This document shows positions 45,531 to 52,712 of a stretch of DNA of 64,000 bases, one piece after another (the first letter of the stretch is position 1; each line of letters starts with the position of its first letter). Where the stretch lies: contig JAVBSS010000011.1 in assembly GCA_031556525.1 (NCBI GenBank), positions 5,106 through 69,105 of the forward strand, written 5' to 3'. The stretch is from JAVBSN01 sp031556525. Lineage in GTDB: Bacteria > Bacillota > Clostridia > Lachnospirales > Lachnospiraceae. Both the position numbers and the translations under genes were made by a program. The notes beneath the pieces were generated by a model that was given only the letters and a program-made list of their open reading frames with translations, made no database searches and was not told the origin of the DNA.

Positions 45531-47956
45531 TGAATATTAATGAGACTTTAAGTGAATTAGATAAGTTATTTGCAAATAAACAGATAGATAAGGTTGAAGA
45601 CTTCTTGGAAGAACAGCTTAGATTTGCTATGGAAGAAAAAGATGTTAATTCGGTTATAACACTACTAAATGAGATGATAGGCTATCAAAGAGATACTAGT
45701 CATTATGATAAAGCGATAGAATATAGTAATCAAGTTATAAAGCTTATGATTAATGTAGGACTTGAAAATAGCATTTACTATGGAACAACTTTGCAAAATG
45801 TAGCTAATGCATATAGGGCAGCTAAACGACTTGATGAGTCTCTAGAATATTATGGACAGATATTTAAAATATACCAAGATAATATAGATGAAAATGATTT
45901 TAGATATGCTAGTCTATACAATAATATGAGCCTACTATATCAAGAAATGAATGATTATGAAAAAGCAGTAGAATGTCTTGAAAGTGCATTGAATATTGTA
46001 AGACAATATCCAGATAAAGAGATTCAACTTGCTGTGACCTATGGTAATTTAGGAGAATCATTGCTTAAATTAAATAGAGATGATGAGGCGTTAAAGTATC
46101 TAGGTAAAGCTTTGGATATATATAACAAGGATGAAGTAAAGGATTTTCATTATAGTGCAACACTTTCTGCAATGGGAGAGGCATACTATAAAATAGAGAA
46201 ATATGATGAAGCAATTAAATGTTATGAAGAATGTTTAGTTGAGTTAGAAATAAATGTAGGGCATACAGAAACTTATGATATTGTAGAGTCTAATTTAAAT
46301 AAAGTATATGAAGCTAGCGGAATAAATAGGGATGATTATAAAAGCGACAATATAGAGAATACAGACGCAGATAAAGATACAGGGGTATTTGTAGATATGG
46401 GAGCAGATATAAGCATAGATATAGACGCAGATATGAATGTAAGTCAGAACTATATAAAGGGTGTAGATTTATGTAGGGCTTATTATGAGGAATATGGCAT
46501 ACCTATGATTAAAGATAAGTTTTCTGAGTATGAATCAAGAATTGCAGTAGGACTTGTAGGAGAAGGTTCAGATTGCTTTGGCTTTGATGATGAATATTCT
46601 GTTGACCATGATTATGGACCAAGGTTTTGTATGTGGTTAGATGATGATGACTATAGCAAGATTGGTGAAGCGCTTCAAGAAGAATATAATAAAATACCTC
46701 AAGTATATAGAGGAATTTTAAGAAAAGAAACTAAGCAAGGTATAGGTAGAGTAGGGGTATTTAATATATCTGAATTCTATAAAAATGTACTTGAAGTAGA
46801 GTCTATACCAAAATCAGATGAAGAATGGTTATTAATAAACGAAGAAAATCTAGCAGTGGCTACTAATGGACGAATTTTCAGGGATGATAGTGGTGAATTT
46901 ACTGAAATAAGAAATTATTTATTAGGGTATTATTCAGATTCAGTGTGGAGACTTAGACTAGCAAGAGAATCTCATATGGTAGCACAGTTGGGTCAATATA
47001 ATTATCAAAGAATGTTAGATAGAGAAGAGTATGTAACGGCAGAGATGATTCTAGGAGATTATATTAATCATGTAATGAAGTTAGTATATTTATTAAATAA
47101 GAAATATGCGCCTTATTATAAATGGCTTCACAAAGGGATGGATAAGCTTGAAGTATTAGCTGAAATAATGGATATTCTGAAAGCTATTTGTGATATGCCA
47201 AGAAGAGATGAGCGAATACCAATAGTAATTGAAATGGTAGCAACATTAATTATTAATGAAATGAAGAATCAGGGGTTAACATTGACAGAGGATAATTATT
47301 TAGAAAGTACAGTAGAAGATATTCTTAAATCAGCTGTACAAAAGTTATCTATAGAAGACTTAGTTGATAAAATAGTATTATTAGAGTGGAATGCTTTTGA
47401 TAAGGTTCAAAATGAAGGTGGAAGAGCTAACTGTCAAGATGATTGGAGTACATTTTCACTTATGAGAAAGAGTCAGTATATGACTTGGAGCGAAGATATG
47501 CTTATAAGTTATATAGATGATTTTGAAGAAGCAAATACAAGAGGTTGGAATCTGATTACAGAAAAATATGGTCGTATGATGAAGAGTACAGCTCCAGATA
47601 AGTATAGTGAAATAGAGAAAAGTTTTCCTGCTGTTTCTGAAGAGAAAAATTCTATAATAGAAGAAATAGTAAGGATTCAAGTAGAATGGATGGAGGAATT
47701 TTCTGAAAAGTATCCAAAGGCAGCAGGTAACACAAGGAAGATACACGCATATGAAGATACACCATTTGATACTTCTTATGAAACATATTTACGTGGTGAG
47801 ATAAGTACTTATTCTGACAAAACTTTAGGATTATATGGAGGATATATTGTTAATCTAAGTAAAGAAAATAAAAATCTTGCAAAGATGACAATGGAGAATA
47901 CAGCGTTACTATATGGATATAAATCGTTGGATGATTTAGAAGATAGGTTAGAGTGA
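45530..47956 (+). CDS. TPR protein with DUF4037 and DUF4125 domains
   Basis: The GTG at 45530 overlaps the exonuclease stop. The 808-residue product has tetratricopeptide repeats (about 40-260, e.g. AIEYSNQVIKLM, DYEKAVECLESALNI, KYDEAIKCYEECL), then a DUF4037 region starting GLVGEGSDCFGFDDEYSVDHDYGP, which resembles a nucleotidyltransferase core, and a C-terminal DUF4125 region (about 610-805). These two domains tend to occur together in Firmicutes. Function is unknown; a nucleotide transfer to a partner held by the TPR part is a guess. No membrane segment is present. Confidence 0.78.
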   Translation: MNINETLSELDKLFANKQIDKVEDFLEEQLRFAMEEKDVNSVITLLNEMIGYQRDTSHYDKAIEYSNQVIKLMINVGLENSIYYGTTLQNVANAYRAAKRLDESLEYYGQIFKIYQDNIDENDFRYASLYNNMSLLYQEMNDYEKAVECLESALNIVRQYPDKEIQLAVTYGNLGESLLKLNRDDEALKYLGKALDIYNKDEVKDFHYSATLSAMGEAYYKIEKYDEAIKCYEECLVELEINVGHTETYDIVESNLNKVYEASGINRDDYKSDNIENTDADKDTGVFVDMGADISIDIDADMNVSQNYIKGVDLCRAYYEEYGIPMIKDKFSEYESRIAVGLVGEGSDCFGFDDEYSVDHDYGPRFCMWLDDDDYSKIGEALQEEYNKIPQVYRGILRKETKQGIGRVGVFNISEFYKNVLEVESIPKSDEEWLLINEENLAVATNGRIFRDDSGEFTEIRNYLLGYYSDSVWRLRLARESHMVAQLGQYNYQRMLDREEYVTAEMILGDYINHVMKLVYLLNKKYAPYYKWLHKGMDKLEVLAEIMDILKAICDMPRRDERIPIVIEMVATLIINEMKNQGLTLTEDNYLESTVEDILKSAVQKLSIEDLVDKIVLLEWNAFDKVQNEGGRANCQDDWSTFSLMRKSQYMTWSEDMLISYIDDFEEANTRGWNLITEKYGRMMKSTAPDKYSEIEKSFPAVSEEKNSIIEEIVRIQVEWMEEFSEKYPKAAGNTRKIHAYEDTPFDTSYETYLRGEISTYSDKTLGLYGGYIVNLSKENKNLAKMTMENTALLYGYKSLDDLEDRLE

Positions 47957-48039
47957 TTATTAGTCACATGTTTTATAAAGTAAGTATTATTTGGATAGAG
48001 CATTAATATTGGGATATACTACTTTAGAGGTGATAATTA

Positions 48040-48195
48040 ATGAAAGAAAATAATAAGAAAAATCAAGAACGAATGAACGAACAAGAAAGCTTGAATAAAT
48101 TTAACAATGTAACACAAAAATCAAAACCAGAAAATCAAAATCAACAAAACAATGTAAGACAAGAAGGTATTGCACCAATAAACCAAAAAAGATAG
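48040..48195 (+). CDS. Small Asn/Gln/Lys-rich protein (51 residues)
   Basis: GAGGTGAT lies before the ATG, and a terminator overlaps the stop codon. The product is very polar and rich in Asn, Gln and Lys (KENNKKNQERMNEQESLNKF at the start, KPENQNQQNNVRQEG later), with no hydrophobic segment. Composition recalls small acid-soluble spore proteins, and the organism sporulates, but there is no firm family motif. Good start and terminator support a real gene. Confidence 0.6.
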   Translation: MKENNKKNQERMNEQESLNKFNNVTQKSKPENQNQQNNVRQEGIAPINQKR

Positions 48196-48218
48196 TATCC
48201 GAGAGGATGCTATCTTTT
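48191..48218 (+). terminator. Terminator overlapping the small gene's stop
   Basis: GATAGTATCC (48191-48200) pairs with GGATGCTATC (48205-48214), loop GAGA, followed by TTTTG. Confidence 0.85.
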
Positions 48219-48240
48219 GTCAAAAGAATGAGGTCATAAC

Positions 48241-48544
48241 ATGGAAAAAATAAATGTTAATAATCCAATAGATATTTTAAAGTTAAAAGAAAAATATAGT
48301 CTTGAAAAGTTTGCATTAGTAGATATGCGAATAGGATATGATTATGCAATTTATTTATTGTTTTCTGAAAGTGTTCCAGAACGTATCGAATAGAATATAA
48401 TAAGTATAAGAATTACATAGGAAACTATGATATTTTGAGGAAAAAATGAAATTAGCACAAGAAGGATATTTTGAAAAAATGGATAATGATTATTATAAAT
48501 GGTTTAAGAGTAAAAGAGATATTTTTAACTTTGATAAGGTGTGA
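48241..48544 (+). pseudogene. Remnant of a gene of about 100 residues broken by two frameshifts
   Basis: The first frame starts at an ATG after GAGGTCA and gives MEKINVNNPIDILKLKEKYS and on to LLFSESVPER before a stop at 48391. A second frame continues with YRIEYNKYKNYIGNYDILRKK and a third with MKLAQEGYFEKMDNDYYKWF to 48544. Joined, they read as one hydrophilic protein, so two small indels seem to have broken it. I do not recognise the family. Confidence 0.5.
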
Positions 48545-48553
48545 AAATAGCTA

Positions 48554-48584
48554 AAGAATAAGCGGCTTGAGGTCGCTTATTCTT
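48554..48584 (-). terminator. Terminator of the minus-strand gene at 48577
   Basis: An 11-bp stem (AAGAATAAGCG at 48554-48564 with its complement at 48574-48584) overlaps the stop codon region of the minus-strand gene. T-richness beyond it is moderate. Confidence 0.65.
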
Positions 48585-49176
48585 CGCAAAAATGTTCTAT
48601 CATTTCTTTGGTCCAATAACGGTTTGGTAGAATAATACTTGTATTAACTAATGGTGGACGTGCAATTATTGGAAATATTGGTCCGATTAATCGGTGTTTA
48701 GGTAGATGTTTTCTGAATACAATTATGGTTGTAAAGTATACTCTTCTACCATTTGCTATATAATTTGGTAATTCTATATTGAAGAGTCTTTCATACTCAT
48801 CAGTTAGAGCTGTTGTTACTTGGTTAATGCCTTCAGGAGCGCCATATGTGTTTTTATATTTATACAGTTCAGATGCTACATCACGTAGTTCTTCGGGATG
48901 AGTATCATAATAAGGATCAGTGCTATATATAATATTTGCAGGAAGGTTTGTAGATATTATCTTGTTGGAAAACAGATTAGAGTTTGCTTGAACAAGACAA
49001 CCATAGAAAACCTTACCTTCTCTATATAATTGTTTCCTGTTTTTATGAACTTGACTAAGTGGTTCGGTAGGTTGTTGCATCCATGTTGATGGCATTGGAA
49101 GTGAATTCTTAGAAAAACCTGTTCTGCTGTGATATATTTGACGCATTTTATCAATGTTTTCATTGTAATTAAACAT
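48577..49176 (-). CDS. Hypothetical protein (199 residues)
   Basis: I do not recognise this protein. It starts MFNYNENIDKMRQIYHSRTG after a GGGGGAA ribosome site, has no membrane helix or signal peptide, and is rich in Tyr, Asn and Pro. Segments with some character are REGKVFYGCLVQANSNLFS, STDPYYDTHPEELRDVASELY and the hydrophobic GRRVYFTTIIVFRKHLP. It has its own terminator and flanks gene relics on both sides, so it may be cargo of an old mobile element. Confidence 0.6.
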   Translation of the reverse strand: MFNYNENIDKMRQIYHSRTGFSKNSLPMPSTWMQQPTEPLSQVHKNRKQLYREGKVFYGCLVQANSNLFSNKIISTNLPANIIYSTDPYYDTHPEELRDVASELYKYKNTYGAPEGINQVTTALTDEYERLFNIELPNYIANGRRVYFTTIIVFRKHLPKHRLIGPIFPIIARPPLVNTSIILPNRYWTKEMIEHFCEE

Positions 49177-49322
49177 AATATATTCCCCCTATAAAGATAA
49201 TTGATATATTGATGATTATATCAAAAAATGTATATACATTCAATAATCTAAATCTTAAATCAGTAATACAACCCCATCCCACTGCATAAACTGTAAAAAC
49301 AAGTTTATCAGGGGGTTTTTCC

Positions 49323-49454
49323 TTGAGAGAATACATAGAAGAAAGGGCTGTAGAAATAGGGACGTATATAATAGAGTCTAATGCTACAGTAAGGCAGACT
49401 GCTAAGAAGTTTGGTATTAGTAAATCTACAGTACATACGGTAGTAACAAAATAG
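49323..49454 (+). pseudogene. Truncated SpoIIID-like regulator
   Basis: A TTG start after AGGGGG gives 43 residues, LREYIEERAVEIGTYIIESN then a helix-turn-helix ending GISKSTVH, followed by a stop at 49452. This is the N-terminal half of SpoIIID, the mother-cell sporulation regulator of about 85 residues, up to the recognition helix. The C-terminal part with the second DNA contact is absent, and no other frame restores it. It is most likely a relic copy; a functional spoIIID should exist elsewhere in the genome. Confidence 0.7.
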
Positions 49455-49596
49455 AATGGTTTAAGTGGAGAATAGAATAGTTGGGGATGTTGTAGGATAG
49501 GTACACGTGCTTGATTTGCTGGGCGAATTGGGTAGGTGTATTTTTTGTGGGTGGGAAAGAAAAAAGCAATGAGTGAGAAAAAATCTCACGGATTGA

Positions 49597-49625
49597 TTGA
49601 AGTTTGAATATATGTATGATATACT
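49597..49625 (+). promoter_or_regulatory. Promoter of the AAA ATPase gene
   Basis: TTGAAG at 49597-49602, a 17-bp spacer and TATACT at 49620-49625 form a good sigma-A promoter 50 bp before the ATG. Confidence 0.65.
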
Positions 49626-49674
49626 GTCAATTATATAGAGCGTATGAGATTTAATCTCTGAAGGAGGGATTTAT

Positions 49675-51039
49675 ATGTTGTGTCAATTTACTTTTGAAAA
49701 TTTCAAATCTTTTAAAGATGAAGCATTTTTAGATTTGTGTGCAGAGGAAATAACTGATAATGCGGAAAGTTTAATTGTTGATGAAGATGGGGAGAAATTC
49801 TTACCAATTATTTCAATTTACGGACCTAATGGAGGTGGTAAGTCAACAGTTCTTGAAGCTTTGAGATTCTTGCGAGAGATAGTAGTAAAACCCATTATTG
49901 CATCAAAGATTAATGAAGACATTACATTAGAAGAAAAACAGATTTTAAGTAAATCAATAAAAGAAACAGGCAGAGAAAAATTTCATAAGTTTGATAAGTC
50001 ATGCGAAAATCAACCAATAAAATTTGAGATAATGTTTAGAATCAAAGGTAGGGAATATCAATATGAAATATCTACTTTGAAAAATTTGATAGTTAAAGAG
50101 AATTTATATTATAAAGAATTAGTTAAAGAGGATGTTGTTATTGTTTTTGAACGAACAGAAGAGGAATGTGTTGTAGGTGAAGATATTGAATCCGTATCTG
50201 TTGAAAAGTTGAAAAGCTCTCTTCCATTACTTTCACATATTGCTTCTTCATATGATATTGAAGTAATTGATGATGTATTAGATTGGTTTATGTCTATGAG
50301 TTTTATTGATTACAATAATTCTATTAGAGAAAGAGAGATTTTGATTCCTAAACAACATGATGAGAAGGAACGATTTTTTGCAATGTTAAAAGAAATGGAT
50401 ATTAATATTGTGGATTTAAGAATTGAAGAAGATGTTGATGGAAATGTAACAGATGTTTTTACTAAACATATGATTAATGGAGAAGAGATAGAACTTTCAA
50501 TACAAGAAGAATCAAGTGGTACTAAAAAAATATTTAGTTGTTTAGCAAAAATCAATGATTGTTTACAGAATGGAAATATTTTAATTGCTGATGAACTTGA
50601 TGCTAAATTACACCCTAAACTATTAAAATTTATTATTGAGTTGTTTTCTAATTCTAAGAGTAATCAAAAAGGAGCACAATTAATAATAACGTCTCATGAT
50701 ATAGTTAATATGAATCCAGATATATTTAGACGAGATGAAATATGGTTCTGCGCATTGAATGCAAATAATGCATCTACATTGTATTCTTTGATTTCATTTA
50801 AAGAGGAAAATGGGAAACCGCCAAGAAAAGATGCAATATATGGTAAGAGATACTTAGAAGGAAAATATGGAGCAGATCCTTATATTAGAAAAGCACTAAT
50901 GACAGAGGATGGCGAAAATTTATCAACCAATATAAGTGATATGAGTAAAAATGGAATTATAGATAATCAAGAAGTAGAAGATGTTGCAAAAAAGATACTT
51001 GTTAAGCACGTAAAAGCATTTGATGAGTTGGCTAAGTAA
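49675..51039 (+). CDS. Stand-alone AAA ATPase (AAA_15/AAA_21, OLD/ABC-like)
   Basis: The 454-residue protein has an N-terminal FENFKSFKDEAFLDL start typical of RecF/OLD-like ATPases, Walker A GPNGGGKST (50-58), a signature-like EESSGTKK (about 280), Walker B ILIADELDAKLHP (about 300) and the H-loop in IITSHD. It has no Toprim domain, so it is not an OLD nuclease. Such ATPases are often paired with a small effector (RloB type) in phage-defence loci, but here only an IS relic follows. It has its own promoter and a strong terminator. Confidence 0.82.
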   Translation: MLCQFTFENFKSFKDEAFLDLCAEEITDNAESLIVDEDGEKFLPIISIYGPNGGGKSTVLEALRFLREIVVKPIIASKINEDITLEEKQILSKSIKETGREKFHKFDKSCENQPIKFEIMFRIKGREYQYEISTLKNLIVKENLYYKELVKEDVVIVFERTEEECVVGEDIESVSVEKLKSSLPLLSHIASSYDIEVIDDVLDWFMSMSFIDYNNSIREREILIPKQHDEKERFFAMLKEMDINIVDLRIEEDVDGNVTDVFTKHMINGEEIELSIQEESSGTKKIFSCLAKINDCLQNGNILIADELDAKLHPKLLKFIIELFSNSKSNQKGAQLIITSHDIVNMNPDIFRRDEIWFCALNANNASTLYSLISFKEENGKPPRKDAIYGKRYLEGKYGADPYIRKALMTEDGENLSTNISDMSKNGIIDNQEVEDVAKKILVKHVKAFDELAK

Positions 51040-51063
51040 TAATGAATAAAAATATTGATAGTG

Positions 51064-51113
51064 ATACACGTATATGGTTTGAGCGATTGAGTCATATACG
51101 TGTATTTTTTTTG
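51064..51113 (+). terminator. Terminator after the AAA ATPase
   Basis: A perfect 13-bp stem, ATACACGTATATG at 51064-51076 with its complement at 51093-51105, is followed by eight T. Confidence 0.9.
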
Positions 51114-51329
51114 TGTATATAGAGGGTTTTAGTTGAGTTGGTAATGATAAAAGTAAAAATAGGAAATTACAGTGTGTAATATGAGAAGAAAACCCAAATA
51201 GCACACTAAAATCTGTTTATAGACAATTTCAGTACGTAGTTACATTTAGGGAAAATTTAGTAGATTACTGTTGAATATTTACAATAAATAGTATATAATA
51301 TTGGTATGTAATTTGTAGAAATATTATAT

Positions 51330-52050
51330 CTGTATTCCGATAAAATGAACCACCTGCTATGCTGGTGTGTTCCAGATAGCTTTAGCTTCAAACAATAAAA
51401 CCCTCCAGAGCTATATAATTGCAGGTTTGCCAACTGCATAAATTATACCATGGAGGTATCCAATAATGGATAAAAATAGTTTAGAACATACTAGATAGGA
51501 ATGTAAATATCACTTAGTCTTTGCATCGAAGTATAGAAGAAAAAAATATGAGCAGATGTAGCACATATATTGAGTGAATTATGCAAAAGAAAGGGAATAG
51601 AAATAATAGAAGCGGAGTGTTGTAAAGACCACATCACATGCCGGTGAAAATTTTGCCAAAGTATAACGTTTCAGAAATAATGGGATATTTGAAAGGGAAA
51701 AGTTTGCTAATGATTTTTGATAGGCACTCAGATTTAATGTATAGATGTGGAAACCGACATTTTTGACGTAGAGGATGTTATGTAGATACAGTAGGTAAGA
51801 ATGCAAAGAAAATCGAAGAGTATATACGAAATCAATTACAAGAAGATTTCGAATACGATTAAATGACATTGAAAGAGTATGTGGACACGTTTAAGGGAGA
51901 GTCAGTAAAAAAGAGCAAATATAAAGGCAATTTAGGGCTAGCGTGTAACCGCAGTGCAGAAGGCAAATCTTTTCAAAGTCTCTTTAGGGGCAAGCAGGGA
52001 ATAGAGACTTATAGTTGCAAAGCAAACTACCGGCTAAGCTGGTAATCATG
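51330..52050 (+). mobile_element. Decayed IS200/IS605-type insertion sequence
   Basis: The element contains a dead tnpA and terminal sequences of the IS200 type: a hairpin-prone left end (CACCTGC...GCTGGTG at about 51350-51369) and a right end with GCAAGCAG and ACTACCGGCTAAGCTGGTAA before TCATGATT. It fills most of the 1.1-kb gap between 51040 and 52151. Borders are estimates, since this family makes no target duplication. No tnpB/RNA-guided nuclease gene is present. Confidence 0.75.
51466..51930 (+). pseudogene. tnpA: IS200-type TnpA (Y1 transposase) with stops and frameshifts
   Basis: Translation starts MDKNSLEHTR, hits TAG where the family has Trp, then reads ECKYHLVFASKYRRK. After a shift it goes on with HILSELCKRKGIEIIEAECC and KDHI, where one base is missing in the codons of the catalytic His-x-His (DHIHM). 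Later parts are GYLKGKSLLMIFDRHSD, RCGNRHF followed by TGA, and YVDTVGKNAKKIEEYIRNQL. Several stops and at least two indels make it inactive. Confidence 0.88.
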
Positions 52051-52151
52051 ATTATATTTAAGAGACACAGTACAAGATAGAATATGGAAAAATGGAATTA
52101 GAATGAAAATGCTATTTGTGAAAAGAATTATTTTATAGGAGGAAACCGAAG

Positions 52152-52712
52152 ATGCTTTTCCAAACACTTTTTTTTACATTAAGCACTGCAACAAATACAG
52201 GAGTGCCTACTGAAATTATTGTAGCAACAGAAGAAACAGTATCCAAATCACAATTTATTGATTTCTATCAATTTGTGCCGGATTTAATGGCTACTTTTTT
52301 GGGCTTTGGGTTAGCGTTATTTGGTCAATGGATATGGGAGCACAATAAAGATGGTAGTAATGCTAAACAATTAAAGAAGCAAATAAACTATGAGTTAAAA
52401 AGGATAAGAGAAGAGTTGGGAGTAATTTCAGGTATTAGTGTAGAACCATTTAAACTTCCAATATGGGATACTTGTATCTCAACAGGTGATTTAAAACTTC
52501 TTAATAATGAGTTGCAAGCTGAGCTTTTTCTTGTATATAGTATTATTAAAGAGTTCAATGCGTGGAGTCTAATGCAAGCTAATTTTTATTTTGAAAATAA
52601 TCGACTCAATGAGGCGCTTGAAAATGAACTAGAGCACTTGAAAAATATTTTATTAGGGGATGGAGAAAAATCTATTAACCATTTACTAAATGTACTGAAA
52701 GGGGGAGATTAA
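52152..52712 (+). CDS. Membrane protein encoded with the NACHT NTPase
   Basis: AGGAGG lies 8 bp before the ATG. The 186-residue protein has a hydrophobic N-terminus (1-14), a membrane helix at about 45-65 (DLMATFLGFGLALFGQWIW) and a helical cytoplasmic part (about 75-180) with charged and amphipathic stretches. I know no named family. It ends directly before the GTG of the NACHT gene, so it is likely a partner, perhaps a membrane effector that acts when the NTPase is triggered. Confidence 0.68.
   Translation: MLFQTLFFTLSTATNTGVPTEIIVATEETVSKSQFIDFYQFVPDLMATFLGFGLALFGQWIWEHNKDGSNAKQLKKQINYELKRIREELGVISGISVEPFKLPIWDTCISTGDLKLLNNELQAELFLVYSIIKEFNAWSLMQANFYFENNRLNEALENELEHLKNILLGDGEKSINHLLNVLKGGD

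Larger units (their letters stand above)
49177..49674. other. Intergenic region with a spoIIID relic and a promoter
   Basis: Apart from the spoIIID fragment at 49323-49454 and the promoter at 49597-49625, I see no gene here. Nothing else repeats or folds strongly. Confidence 0.6.

Noticed and set aside
51863..52045. Intact 60-residue gene at the end of the IS relic
   Set aside because: Its first half is the tail of the dead transposase and the second half is the element's right end.
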